Origin: Manis javanica
Taxonomy: Eukaryota > Chordata > Mammalia > Pholidota > Manidae
Direction: 5' to 3'
Assembly: GCF_040802235.1 (NCBI RefSeq)
Contig: NC_133166.1
Span: 1,116,001-1,180,000 of the forward strand
DNA length: 64,000 nt
Shown here piece by piece: positions 1-11,340 of the stretch (the stretch's first letter is position 1; every line of letters begins with the position of its first letter). A program made the translations under genes and the position numbers. The notes below the pieces were generated by a model. The model had not been told where the DNA came from. It did no database searches and worked only from the letters and a program-made list of their open reading frames with translations.

Positions 1-1
1 C

Positions 2-322
2 GTGCCTTTCCTCCTTATCGCCACCTCCTACGCCTTCATTGTGGCTGCTGTGCTCAAAATCCACTCGGCAGCTGGCCGCCACCGGGCCTTCTCCACCTGC
101 TCCTCCCACCTCACTGTGGTCCTGCTGCAGTATGGCTGCTGTGCCTTCATGTACCTGCGCCCCAGCTCCAGCTACTACCCCAAGCAAGATCAGTTCATCT
201 CACTGGTGTACACCTTAGGAACCCCAGTGCTCAACCCCCTTATCTACACCCTGAGGAACAGTGAGATGAAGGGGGCCATAGGGAGAGTTCTTACCAGGGA
301 TTGTGTCTCCCAGAAGTGCTAG
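2..322 (+). CDS. Olfactory receptor A1, 3' part only (family-10-like, cut by window edge)
   Basis: This is the C-terminal third of a class II olfactory receptor, an odorant-binding seven-helix GPCR of the olfactory neuron membrane. The frame enters from outside the window at base 2, so the first valine is not a start. The 106 residues correspond to residues 209-314 of the complete paralogue A2 at 23,998-24,942. Visible landmarks are the SY motif of helix 5, [11 protein letters not shown] at the start of helix 6, and NPLIYTLRN of helix 7, followed by a short tail ending SQKC and TAG at 320-322. Bases 1-273 differ from A2 at only two sites (102 and 116); after that the tail and 3' flank are clearly more diverged. 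No disabling change is visible in this part. Whether the whole gene is intact cannot be seen here. Family 10 is an inference from motif similarity. Confidence 0.9.
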   Translation: MPFLLIATSYAFIVAAVLKIHSAAGRHRAFSTCSSHLTVVLLQYGCCAFMYLRPSSSYYPKQDQFISLVYTLGTPVLNPLIYTLRNSEMKGAIGRVLTRDCVSQKC

Positions 323-1175
323 GATAGGGTAGGCCTATCAGCAAGGGTTCCAGTTCATGAAAATCCCCATGCAACTGAGATTTCTCTCAGCTGATGTTAG
401 AACTGTCTCTAAAAATAGTGCAGATTATCTGGGTACTAGGTGAGCCAGAAACCTGTAAAATGTTTCTGCCATGTTACTCAGTAATTCCTCTTCTAGCAAG
501 GAAATATACAAGCAAATCATCATAAGGTAATATAGAGTGACAATTGTAAGACAATATCCAATATCTTGAAAGCAGATAGGTCATTCAATAGATTTTAACT
601 GAAAAAATAATTAAAGGGACTCTATGCAGAAGTACGAGTAAAGGAACCAGTAAGAGGTGGCAGGACACTTATATACTGGTGATGAAAAGGAGCCATTAGT
701 TACCACCCCTAGACTAAAATGCAAAAGGCCGCTACAGTATTATCTGAGACCAGTGAGAGCTAAACCTATCAAGAGAAACTACTTGGTAGGAACTGTAACT
801 TCAGGGGACAAAGCAACTATTGACAGAAATATGGTCATGTGAGGAGAGAGCAGCGAGATAAATATTCCATCCTCTCTCTATTTCTACCCATTCATCTCTT
901 GTCTCATCTCCATTGGTCAGACCCAGCCAGAAGCAAGATGGTAGGGAAAACTGAAAGGTTCAGTCCACGGAATTTACGGACAGGACAGGACACAGCAGAG
1001 AGTATCTTGGAAGTTAGAGGCAAGCAGATAATGTCCAGAACAAAAGTTGTTTGTTATAGTATTATACATAACAATGAAAATGCATTAACAATCCACTTTC
1101 CCCATAATAAAATATTGGTTAAATAATCACTGTATGAAGAAATATTATGGAATCTTGAAATATGTTTTCAAATAC
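323..1175. other. 3' flank of A1, paralogous to the flank of A2
   Basis: No gene is seen. The stretch aligns, at roughly 70-80% by eye, with 24,943-25,837 downstream of A2. ATTAAA at 609-614 sits where the A2 flank has AATAAA, so it may be the poly(A) signal of A1. Short open frames at 657 and 839 are not conserved in the paralogous flank and are not genes. Confidence 0.7.
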
Positions 1176-1308
1176 TAGTTATTAGTAATTGCTATCATTA
1201 AGTGCTCACTCTGGCAGAAACTGTGTTAAGTGACTATATACACATATGTATATGTATATATAATATTCATTCTGTCTATATATTCATTCTCTTTATATGT
1301 AGAGAGAG

Positions 1309-1364
<56 letters not shown>

Positions 1365-1530
1365 CACCTAATCTTCAAAAACCCTATGAAGTCTGTCCTA
1401 TCCCTCTTTTCCAAGGATTGAAACTGAGTCACAGAGATTAGTTAACCGGCATGATGTCACACAGCTAATAAGTGGTAGAGCTGGGATTTGAACAAACCTC
1501 AGAGGCAATTTAATACTTTTAAGTACCACA
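1176..1530 (-). repeat. MIR SINE split by a TA microsatellite
   Basis: The reverse-strand MIR core is recognisable: a block resembling ctgagtcacagagattagtt, then cacacagctaataagtgg and gggatttgaac. A (TA)n tract lies inside it. The same MIR, without the long TA run, sits at the matching place downstream of A2 (25,838-26,045), so the insertion predates the A-unit duplication. Confidence 0.7.
1313..1361. repeat. (TA)n microsatellite
   Basis: About 24 uninterrupted TA units. The paralogous site near 25,880 lacks the expansion, so it arose after the duplication. Confidence 0.95.
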
Positions 1531-1540
1531 AGCAAGATGT

Positions 1541-2552
1541 AAGCTGCATTATCCAGGACGATTCAGATGTTTGAAAAATATACCATGTGCGTACATTAGG
1601 AAAGATAGTAGGTATACATACACCAGAATATTGACTATGGCCATCTCTGCTTTGAGAGATAATGAATGATCTTTATTATATTCATTATTCATTTTTATCT
1701 TTCTTTGCTTCCCAGGTGACAAATACATTATTTTTGAACTCGTATCAAATAACTTAGGAAGCACACTTTCATGAAGAATCTGATTCATTAGGTTGAACTA
1801 TGGGAAAAGACTCCCATCTGACCACTTTTCATCTACAAAGGAGAGTATCTTATGTTACAACCTAATGCATTCATTTAGCATAAACCTCCTAATTTCCCAC
1901 AAAGGATGCATTCTATCTGTCATATATCCCTATATTGCTAATTTTATCTTTCCTGCTTCCTTTTTATTTTCAAAATTACCCTTGAAGAGTTCTTAAAGTT
2001 AAATTATTTTAACTAAACTGATCCAGCAATTGTGTGGACCCGAAAGTTGTAATGCATTCTGCTCCTGTCATCTCCTTCATGTGAAAAGTTGTAGTTATAA
2101 CACCAAAGTAGAAAGTCTCTTCCTCTAAACAGGTATGATGGGGGGGAAGCAAATTCTCTAGCTGAGGGACCTGCTTTTCAAAATGCCAGGCCAGAGTCCA
2201 GATATCATGCACCAATTTCATATGCAAATTTTTCTCAGAATTGAGGAGAATGAAACAAGAGGAAATAGAGAGGGAGGGAGGGAAGGAGGGAGGGGTTCCA
2301 ACTGCACTGTAATGCCGCATTTGATGTCAGGAAACATACTTCAAATTAATTTAGAACTCAAAAAAGAAAGAGAATCAAGAAAGATAAGTTTGGGTTATAA
2401 GGCTACTGGAGAAAAGTCATTCAAGGATTGATTCCATATTACTGGGCACCACCAGACCCCCATCATTCAGACATCCTAGCAGCAATGGATAAGCCTTATT
2501 TCCTTAATGAAAAACATTTCACAAACACATGTCTAGCAGTTTAACAAGAGCC
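1541..2552. other. Stretch without recognised gene
   Basis: No coding homology was recognised. The only structure is a GGGA/GGAG-rich simple repeat at about 2,263-2,296. Open frames here are short and lack family motifs. Confidence 0.5.
2263..2296. repeat. (GGGA)n purine-rich simple repeat
   Basis: Runs of gagggagggaggga and variants over about 34 bases. Confidence 0.85.
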
Positions 2553-2897
2553 TCATTTTTTTGTATCCAAATGTGTTTACTGGGATGGTTTCCCACTAGT
2601 TTTGATTCAGGGCTCTTGTAGTGGGGCTTCCGTCTAAAAGAGCATCCTCTGTAAGCCTTGCTCTTCCCTGTAGGCTGGCAGAGGACAGTGGAGCAGCTGA
2701 TATACAAAACTACTGTCTGTGCATGGCTAAAGATGGTGGCGATTTTGTAGCCTCCCGGACATTTCTCACCCATTAAACAGGAACTGGGGCTCTGCACCAG
2801 CCACTTCTTCTTGTGTTTCCTCTGCTCGTCTTCTGAAGAGGGATGGAGACCTTTGCTAGAAGCATATTCTCGTGAGCAGGTCGTCACCGCTGGAAGA
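2553..2897 (-). pseudogene. Processed pseudogene of ribosomal protein S27 (RPS27)
   Basis: Reverse-strand translation contains [32 protein letters not shown] and GCSFRRK, which match the small zinc-finger protein S27 of the 40S ribosomal subunit. The copy has no introns. It carries RPS27-like 5' UTR (ccagcggtgacga upstream of the ATG at 2,865-2,863) and 3' UTR (gtgggaaaccatcccagtaa), and ends in a short oligo-A remnant (T-run at 2,553-2,559 on the + strand), so it came from reverse-transcribed mRNA. It is dead: a net 4-base loss lies after the first five codons, the stop TAA has become TAC at 2,620-2,618, and two of the four zinc-binding cysteines are replaced (CPGC to CPGG, and the first cysteine of the second pair to tyrosine). 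The UTR match favours RPS27 over RPS27L. L1 machinery probably made the copy. Confidence 0.92.
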
Positions 2898-3391
2898 GGC
2901 TGACAAGTCTTTAAAGAATCATGGGCCATGAAAAGTGCAAGGTGTAACAGGATCATGGGGGAATGTGTGCCTATGTGTGCCTGGAGGTATATTTTTTTCA
3001 TTAAGTCCCCAAAGACCCTATATAACAGTTGCCTTATGATTCTCTTTACTTGATTGGATAAATTTTAGACATCTAAGATCATAAAGTTCTGAAAAGTACT
3101 TCCTCTGTCTAGACCTGGGGCCAAAACTAACAGACCCTCTGGCTATATATCAATGTCTCCTAGACTTTAAATTCTGTTGCCTATTCTCTTCTTATGCTCC
3201 AAGTCTTCTGGTACCCGTATCATTGACTCTCACCTACCTAGTTTACTCTGCCTTGTACAGCTTCTTTGGGTTGACTTTCTAAACTACTCATGATCGTTTG
3301 CCCTGATAATATTTCTTTATGAACATGGTTGGTTCTTTATCTGGGGTTTGATATGAATCTATAAATTAATTTGAAAGGTCACATCTTTAAA

Positions 3392-4075
3392 ATATGGAAA
3401 TGAGGTTCCTCAAAAACTAAAAGCAGAAATAGAATACAACCCAGGAACTCCACTTCTAGGAATTTACCTGAAGACAATAAAATCTCTGTTTTGAAAAGAT
3501 ATATGCACCCCTGTATTTATTGCTGCATTATTTACAATAGCCAAGATTTAGAAGTAACCAAAGTCTCCATCAATAGATGAATGGATAAAGAAGAGGTGGT
3601 ACATATATACAACGGAATATTATTCAGCCATAAAAAAGAAAGAAATCCTGCCATTTGTGACAATTAGATGGACTTAGAGGGCATTATGTTAAGCCAGGTG
3701 GAGAAAGACAAGTACCATATGACTTCACATATTTGTAGAATATAAAAACTAAACAAAACAAAATGAACAAAATAGCAGTAGGCCCATAGACACTGAGAAG
3801 TAACTGGTAGTTACCATGGGGGAGGAGTTGGGGGTTGAAATAGGGGAGGGGGAATAAAGAAGCACAAAATCTCAATTATAATATAAATTAGCCACAGGGA
3901 TGAAAGTACAACATTGAAAATATAGTCAATAATTCTAACATTTCTATGTTGACAGATAGTAACTACACTAGTAGGGGTGAGCATTTAATAATGTGTATAA
4001 CTGTCAAATCACTATGCTGTATATTTGAAACCAATATGGCATTGTATATCAACTATACTTCAATAAAAAAATCAA
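3392..4075 (+). mobile_element. L1 LINE, 3' end of ORF2 plus 3' UTR
   Basis: 5'-truncated L1. The start matches the end of ORF2 (ggaggttcctcaaaaactaa-like, then tttacaatagccaag and attattcagccataaa). A G-rich 3' UTR segment (gggggaggagttggggg) follows, then the terminal cttcaataaaaaaatc with AATAAA. The same 3' UTR type recurs at 10,238-11,340 (reverse) and 60,850-61,275. Confidence 0.93.
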
Positions 4076-4084
4076 AACTTTAAA

Positions 4085-5639
4085 AATTTTTCTACAAAAA
4101 GTGTTGATGACCTATGTACAGGGATTTTTTTTATTGTTTCCCTTTGTGGCCAATAATACGAAAGTTTGCATTAATGTAAAATAAATGTTTCTTGAGTTCT
4201 GAAAAAAAGAAAAGAAAAATGTGTTCTTCACATTCTCTTATCCAGAGAAGAAGCTGGGTTTTAGAAAGTTCTGCTTGGAATAGGGTGAGATAAAGAGAGA
4301 TGCCAGGAAAGGAGGGGTACTACGGAATTCTTCTAAGCAACAGTCCTGTGTAGAAGGACAGATCACTCAGAGGTCATTCTTGCCTGATTTAACCAAATAA
4401 TGTGAAGCCCAATATGGCATCTCTTTTAAAATAATGGGTCCCAAAGAGGAGGAACTTTCCCAGTGGCTTTTCTTAAAGCAAATACAACTTTAAACATGTT
4501 TGGAGGAAATTTCCTGGATTAACCAACTATAACAAAACGAATGAGCAACCTTTCACATGGTGATCACAGACACGTGCTCTCTGGGGCCTGCAGGATGGCG
4601 TCCTCATTACTACCTATACGCAGTGGGAGTCTGTGGATGGGTGTTCTAGCAAGTCCAATTAGTGGGAAGTGTTCATGGCAGCTCAGGTCTCACAAAAGCC
4701 ATACAGTGCATTAAAATGACCCTAGTCTGGGCAATTGGGAATGCGATTTTTATACTGAGCTTTGCCACTTAAATGTTAAGTTACTCCAGGCAAACTGTGA
4801 AAGCCCTTATAGTTGAGTCTCTTTATCTATATTGTGAATGGTTGGGCTAAAGATGTTCATGAACATCAATGTAAAACTGTAATTTTTATTTTTATTCTAT
4901 TAAGTAGAAAATACAAAGAAGAATTTTGTCCCATCCTTCTCTTTTTGCTCCCTTTTTCCTCCTATGCTTATATTCTATTTCTCTATTTAAACTAGTCCTT
5001 CTATTGGACACTGTCCCATACCTACTGATTTTTGTGACTGTCCCCATAATTTTAACTCTAACCCAACCATATTGTTTTATTTGGACCTCCTTAGTTACCT
5101 CCCTTTAATTTTATGTATCAGTTCCCTCCCAATTCTGCTAAGTCAGTATTACCATTTTCAAAATCTCCATCTAATGCTGTAACTCCTTGTAAACCTTCCA
5201 TTTACATCAAACATATCAGAGGTTTTTCTGTATTGGACTTAACATATTAAAAATCCCACAAAAGCTCAAACACTCTTTTGGTTATAATGGTCAATCAAGA
5301 GAGTTATCTCTTGGCATAGGAAAAATACAGATAAATTGTATGGATGAGTGCATACAGAGGTTAAATTAAGAATGCTTCCTCTCTTGTGAAGAATCACTCA
5401 TAAAACCATAGTTCATTCCTTATTATAGGGTGAGCCATAACAGTTTTGTAACAACATAATTATATTCATCAGCAATGATAGGGACAAAATGGCCTTATTC
5501 ACAAGCATATAGCCTATCTGTGGTCAGTGATTCCATGGCCACGGTAATAGCAATCAAAAAATAACCTAGAATGTGGAGGACTCACTAGGTGCCAAACAGC
5601 AGTTGTTATCTCTGTGAAGAAATATAAAGCCATAAAACT
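4085..5639. other. Stretch without recognised gene or repeat
   Basis: AT-rich sequence. I see no coding homology, tandem structure or clear repeat family. Confidence 0.4.
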
Positions 5640-5790
5640 AGAAGAAATCCACTAAGCAGTGAGTGGTGAAAGAACAGAGGAGAGGTCCAAGGACTAAGCT
5701 GAAGGCCACACCAGCATTTAAGGTTTGGGAAGATACTGAGGATGAAGCAAGTAGGGCGGAAGTAGCCGCCTCTGAGGGAAGATAAAAAAC
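5640..5790 (-). repeat. L2 LINE fragment
   Basis: Contains agaggtccaaggactaagct and nearby words that match, in reverse, the part of L2 upstream of its 3' end. Old and degraded. Confidence 0.5.
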
Positions 5791-5899
5791 AAGAGTGTGA
5801 TATAAACACTAGTACATGCTAACAATTCCCAGGCATGTAGCTTTGCCTCAAACCTGTCCCCTGAACTATATAATTCCATATTAACCGTCTATCTAATCT

Positions 5900-6410
5900 C
5901 CATGGTACATTCTAATTTGACATGTCAAAGTCAGCCCTTGACTTCCTTCCCAACCAGCTCCTCTGCCATGTCTTCCATCTGAGGTCAATGACGATTCATT
6001 GAATGAGCCACCTCTTCCGTTTGCACCCACACATCCTACCCATGGGCCAATCCTTTCAGCCCCACCTTGCCAAAGAGCCAGAATGTGACTGCTGCTCGCT
6101 CTTCTGTCTTTGTAGCTCTGGTCCTCGGCACTATCATCCATAGCTTGATTATTTCACATCTTTTCTAAGTGGGTCCTAGTTACCACTCTTCCCTTTACAG
6201 AGTTTTTTTACTCAGCAATCATAGAGACTCTTTGGCAATGTTCATTTGAACATGGCGCTCCTCTCTGCAGATCCTTCTGGTGACTTGCCATGTCCCTTGG
6301 GCTAAAATTCAGAGTCTGTCCTAGGACCCTGAAAGACGGTCATCAGATCTGGGTCCCTCTCTGACCTTGCCTCCTGCACTTTGCCCTTGCTGATTCAGTT
6401 AAGGGTCAGG
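5900..6410 (+). repeat. L2 LINE, first part
   Basis: L2-like words in order: cacccacacatcctaccca, then ttgccaaagagccagaatgtg, then a stretch ending tgacttgccatgtccc. The element resumes at 7,200 after a MIR that contains an LTR. Confidence 0.65.
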
Positions 6411-6419
6411 AGTTTGATG

Positions 6420-6550
6420 TTCTGAGAGAAGCAATTCCAGTAGTGGTCAAGACGTACAGCTTTACTCTGCCACTTTAATAGCCTTATTATGCCTGGCTGA
6501 ACCACCTCCCTGTGATTCAATTTCCTATCTATAAAATGAGACTGCATTTA
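6420..6550 (+). repeat. MIR SINE, 5' half
   Basis: Matches MIR through tctgccactt...cctccctgtgattcaatttc...ctataaaatgaga. The second half resumes at 7,058 on the far side of an LTR insertion. Confidence 0.75.
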
Positions 6551-7055
6551 TTACTTCATAAAAAATTATCTCAAATCTTAAGGGTTTAAAACAACAGCAC
6601 ACATTCATCATCCTACCCGGTCTCTAAGGATCAGGAAGTCAGGTGAGGCTGTCCGGGAGTTTCCACCTTAGATTGTGTCATTAGGTTACACTGAAGATAC
6701 CATCTAGGCCGTAGCCTTCTGAAGGCTTGGCTGGGGCTGCAGAAGCTGCTTCCAAGGCAGCTCACTCATAGGGGTGCCGACAGGAGGCCCCAGAGCTCTG
6801 CTGGCTGCTGTCATTAGGACTGGAGAGTCCCACTTGAGTGTCCTCATGATATGGCAGCTGGTGTCTCCCAGAGCAAGTTACACGAGGCAGAAACTAAATG
6901 TCTTTTACGACCTGGCCTTGGCAGTTACATGCCATCATTCTGCAGTACGTTATTGTTTGCGTAGGTTAGTCCCCTTCCGTGTGGGGCGGTACAAGGGCAT
7001 AGGTGACAAGCGGCAGGGACCACGGGCACCATCTTGGGGGATAGCTGTCAGATAC
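6551..7055 (-). mobile_element. MaLR-type LTR (MLT1-like) inserted in the MIR
   Basis: The + strand opens with the reverse of a MaLR 3' end (gggtttaaaacaacagcac) and closes near gcaccatcttgggggatag, typical of the family's other end. It separates two halves of one MIR and so is younger than it. A solo LTR fossil; no internal region is seen. Confidence 0.6.
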
Positions 7056-7057
7056 AC

Positions 7058-7175
7058 TGCTGTAATAGTTCCTATTCATAGGGTGGTTGTTGACGATAAA
7101 TGAGTCCACCCCCGTAAAGCCCTTCGCACTGCTCCTGGCTCAGAGGAAGTACTCAGTAAGTACTAACTGCTACTG
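7058..7175 (+). repeat. MIR SINE, 3' half
   Basis: Continues the MIR of 6,420: taatagttcctattcatagg, then gttgttgacgataaatgag, then gtactcagtaagtactaact. Confidence 0.75.
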
Positions 7176-7199
7176 TTGTTTACATTGTTTCTGAGCATA

Positions 7200-7404
7200 T
7201 CAAAAAATCTCCCTCCTCAGAACCTTTATATTTGCTATTCTCCCTAACAGGAAATATTCTTCTTGCATATATCTTTCCCCTCACCCCTGTGTTCTGCCCA
7301 AGCAACCCCTGTGAAGTATGTTTTTATGGACTCATATTTCACTCTCCACCCACCTTGTTTGCTTTATTTTCTATCTTTACTTAATAGCATATCTTTTCTT
7401 AGTT
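7200..7404 (+). repeat. L2 LINE, continuation
   Basis: ctcagaacctttatatttgc and the following bases resemble the L2 stretch after the part seen at 5,900-6,410, so the MIR lies inside one L2. Confidence 0.55.
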
Positions 7405-9478
7405 GATTGATTCCATTTTTTCTTTTTGGCATATGTTTAAGGTATACAACTTGATGGCTTGATATACATATACAATGTGAAGTAGTTACCATAATCAAGC
7501 TAATTTCTATATCATCACGTCTTATAGCTAATTTTTTTTCTTTTGATGAGAATAGTTAGGATTTACTCTCCTAGCAAACTTCAACTATACAGTATAGTAT
7601 TATTACCTGTAGTCACTATGCTATACATTAGATGCCCAGAACTTGTATCATCTTGTATAATTGAAACTTTGTACCCCTGGACCAACATCTCCCCATGTCT
7701 TTCTCCAGTCAAACCCCTGGTAAACACCATTCTACAATCTGGTTCTATCAGTTCAATGTTTAAAGATTCCATATAAAGTAAGATGATGCAGTATTTGCCC
7801 TTCTGTACTTAGCAAAATATCCTTGGAGTCCATTTATGCTATCACAAATGGCAGGATATCCTTAATTTTTAAGGCTGAGTAATATTCCATTATGTGTATG
7901 TACCACATTTCCTTTATCTTTTCACTTGGAAACATGGTTTAAATTCCTTTGGATAAATACTCGGAATGGGAGTGCTATGGTATCCTATTTTCAATTTTTT
8001 TAGGAACTCTGTACTGTTTTCCATAATAAGTACACCAATTCACATTCCTACCCTCATGTGCCAGGCTTCCCATTTGTTATCTATTGTCGTTTTGACAATA
8101 GATGTTGTAAACAGGCATGAAGTGATGTACTGTGGTTTTGACTTGCAATTCCCTGGTGATTAGTAACGTTGAATGTCTTTTCACATACCTGATGGCCATT
8201 TATATGCCCTCTTTGGAGGAATGTCTCTTCCAGTTCTTTACCCATTTTTAAAAATCAGGTCAGTTGAGTTGTATGAGTTCCCTTACATATTTTCAATATG
8301 AACCCTCAATCAGATAATGGTGTACAAATATTTTCTCCCAATCCAATGGTTGCCTTTTGCTGTGCAGAAGCTTTTCAGTTTGATGTAGTACCACTTGTGA
8401 TTTTTGCTTCTGCTGCCTGTGATTTTATGTCATATCCAAAAAATTGTTGCCAAAACTAACATCAAGGATATTTTTCCCTCTGTTTTCTTCTACGAGTTTT
8501 ATGTTAAAGCCTTAGGTTAAAGGTCCAGTCCATTTGAATTGGTTTTGTTATGATGTACAAGATAAGGGTTCATTTCATTCTTGTGCATGTGTCTGGTTTT
8601 GGTATCAGAAGAATACTGGCCTTGTAAAATGAGTTTGTAAGCTTTCTCCTCTTAAATTTTTTGGAAAAGTTTAAGAAGTTTTGGTGCTAATTCTTCTTTA
8701 AATATTTGGTAACATTTACTAGTGAAGCCATCTGGCCCTGGAATTTTTTCTCTTTGGGAAAGTTTTTGATTCCTACTTCAACCTTATTAGTAATTGATCA
8801 CTTCAGGTTTTCTATTTCTTCTATGATTTAGTCTTTGTAGGTTGTACATATCTAGGAATTAACTATTTCTTCTAAGGTATTCATATTGGTGTTGGCTTAT
8901 AATTGTTTCTAGCGGTCTCTTATGATCCTTTGCATTTCAAGTGGTATCAGTAGTAGTGGCTCCTTTTTCATGTATAATTTTATTAATTTGAGCTATCTCT
9001 TTTTTCTTAGCTAAAGGTTTGTCAGGGCTATTTTTATCTTTTCAAAACAACAGCTCTTACTTTTGTTAACATTTTCTATTGTTTTTCTGGTCTCTTTCAG
9101 TTACATCTGCTCTGCTCTTTATGGTTTCTTTCCTTTTAACTCTGGTCTTTTTCTTTTTTAAGTTCCCTGAGGTGTAAAATTAGGATGTTTATTTGGAGCA
9201 TTTCTTCTTTTTTAATGTAGGCATTTATTGCTATAAACTTTCTTGTTAATACTGTTTTTGGTGCATCCTGCAAGTCTCAGTATGGTAAGTTTCCATTTTT
9301 GTTTGTCTCAAGATGACTTAAATTTTCCCTTTTTATTTTCTTCTGTGACCTATTGGTTGTTCAGGAGTGTGTTGTTAAACTTCCACGTATTTATGAATTC
9401 CAATTTTTCTCTGTTATTGCTTTCTAGCTTCATACCATTGTGGTTAGAAAACATACTTGATATAATTGCAATCAGTGG
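7405..9478 (-). mobile_element. L1 LINE, antisense, 3' UTR to linker
   Basis: Read on the reverse strand this is an older L1: 3' UTR at about 7,405-7,790, ORF2 C-terminus at 7,800-8,400, reverse transcriptase region at about 8,600-9,150 (reverse of accaggagctggttttttga-like sequence near 9,040), and linker to 9,478. The open frames seen here are broken L1 pieces, not genes. Confidence 0.9.
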
Positions 9479-9640
9479 AATAAAAATATATTTAGAAAAA
9501 GACATACAGTAGCTGAATGGATAAAAAATAAGATCCACCATTTGCTGCCTATAAGAGCCTCACTTCTGCTTTAAGGATATACACCAGCTGAATGTAAAGG
9601 GGTGTAAAAAAGATACCCCATGCAAATGAAAACCAAAAAT
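9479..9640 (+). repeat. Inverted duplicate of an L1 segment, left arm
   Basis: This arm is the inverted copy, about 90% identical by eye, of 10,094-10,252. It is in L1 sense orientation (aagatccaccat...tataagagcctcactt...ccatgcaaatgaaaacc) between two antisense pieces. It shares about 15 bases with the tail junction of the neighbouring younger L1. Confidence 0.85.
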
Positions 9641-9659
9641 TATAAGTATATTACTTAAT

Positions 9660-10237
9660 GTCAATGTTGAAAAGTCATGAACTTTTTATGACCTAACAGG
9701 ATGACCTATCCTGGAATGCTACTGATAATTATATTCTTCTGCTGTTTGATGAAACCTTCAACATGTGCATCCATTAGGTCCATTTGGTCTATAGAGTTGT
9801 TCAAGCCTACTTTTTCTTCAGCAGTTTTCTGTTTGGATGATCTCTCCAATATTCAAAGCGGGATATCAAAGTCCCCTACAATTATTGTATCGCTCTCTGT
9901 TTCTCTTTGCAATTCTGCTTACATTTGCTTTATATATTTAGGTGCTCTGCACTGAGTGCACATATATTTACAATTTATATGTGCTGTTTATGAATGAACT
10001 CCTGCATCATTATAATTACTATTATAATGTCTTATATATATTAAGTATTATATATTATTTAATTTCTATTTTGTCTGACATAAGTATTGCTATTTTTGGT
10101 TTCCATTTGCATGGAGTATCTTTTCCCACTCCTTTACATTCAGCCAATGTATATCCTCAAAGCTGAAGTGAGGCTCTTATAAGCAGCATATGGTGGATCT
10201 TATTTCTTATCCATTCAGCTACTTTATGTCTTTTTCT
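9660..10237 (-). mobile_element. L1 LINE, antisense endonuclease-region piece
   Basis: Reverse L1 ORF2 5' portion: tattttgtctgacataagta, then tttccatttgcatggagtat, then aagtgaggctcttataagca. It continues the order of 7,405-9,478 toward the L1 5' end. The inverted left arm lies between. Confidence 0.85.
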
Positions 10238-10252
10238 AAATATATTTTTATT
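10094..10252 (-). repeat. Inverted duplicate of an L1 segment, right arm
   Basis: Pairs with 9,479-9,640 across a spacer of about 455 bp. It includes the first bases of the tail of the L1 at 10,238. Confidence 0.85.
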
Positions 10253-11340
10253 GAAATATGGTTGATATACAATATTATATTTGTTTCAAGTATATAACAT
10301 AGTGATTTAATATACATTATTAAATGTGCACTCCAACTGGTGTAATGACTATCTGTTAAAATCGAAAGATGTTACAGAACTATTAACTATATTCTCTATG
10401 TTGAACTTGCATCCCTGTGACCAACTTATATTATAAATGAGAATTTTTGTGCCCCTGTATCCCCTTCCCCCTCCCCACCCACCAACCCCAGCCCCTCCCC
10501 CATGGTAACCACGAGTCATTTCTCAGTGTCTGTGAGTTTACTATTATTTTGTCCATTTTGTTTTGTTTAGTTTTTATATTCCACAAAATAAGTGAAGTCA
10601 TATGGTATATATCTTTTTCCATCTAGCTTATTTCACTTAGCATGCTACCCTCTAAGCCCATCCATGTTGTCACAGATGGCAGAATTTCTTTCTCTTCTAT
10701 GGCCAAATGATATTCCATTGCTTATATGCACACCCCTTCTTTATCCATTCATCCATTGATGGACACTTTGGTTGCTTTCATATCTTGGCTATTGTAAATA
10801 ATTCAGCAATAAACACAGGGTGAATGTATCTTTTCAAATTAGAGATTTTGTTTTCTTCAGGTAAATTCCTAAAAGTGGAGTTCTACTGGATTGTATGGTA
10901 TTTCTGTTTTTAGTTTTTTGAGGAACCTCCATACTGCTTTCCATAGTGACGACACCAATGTACATTCCCACCAGCAGTGCAGGAGGGCTCCCATTTCTCC
11001 ACATCCTTGTCAACACTTGTTATTTCTTGTCTTTCGGATAGTTACCATTCTAACTGGTGTGAGGTAACACCTCATTGTGATTTTGATTTGTATTTCCTTA
11101 ATGATTAGTGATATTGAGCATCTTTTCATGTTTATTGGCCTCTGTACATCTTCTTTGGAAAATGTTTATTCAAGTCCTCTGCCCATTTTTTAATAGGTTA
11201 TTTGCTTTTTTGGCATTGAACCATATGAGTTATTAACCCCCTAATTGGATATATCGTTTATGAATATGTGCTCCCATACAATAGGTTGTCTTTTTGTTTC
11301 ATTGATTGTTTCCTTTGCTGTACGGAAGTCCCACTCATTA
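10238..11340 (-). mobile_element. Younger L1 LINE, antisense, 3' UTR and ORF2 end
   Basis: The reverse-strand L1 ends at tttttattgaaatatggttg, with the C-rich complement of the G-rich 3' UTR at 10,460-10,500. It runs into the ORF2 C-terminus (ccaccagcagtgcaggaggg, ctaactggtgtgaggtaaca). It is 5' truncated near 11,340. Same 3' UTR type as 3,392-4,075. Confidence 0.92.

Noticed and set aside
2519-3001. A 160-codon reverse frame as an intact zinc-finger protein
   Set aside because: It is an RPS27 processed pseudogene with UTR read-through and lost zinc ligands.
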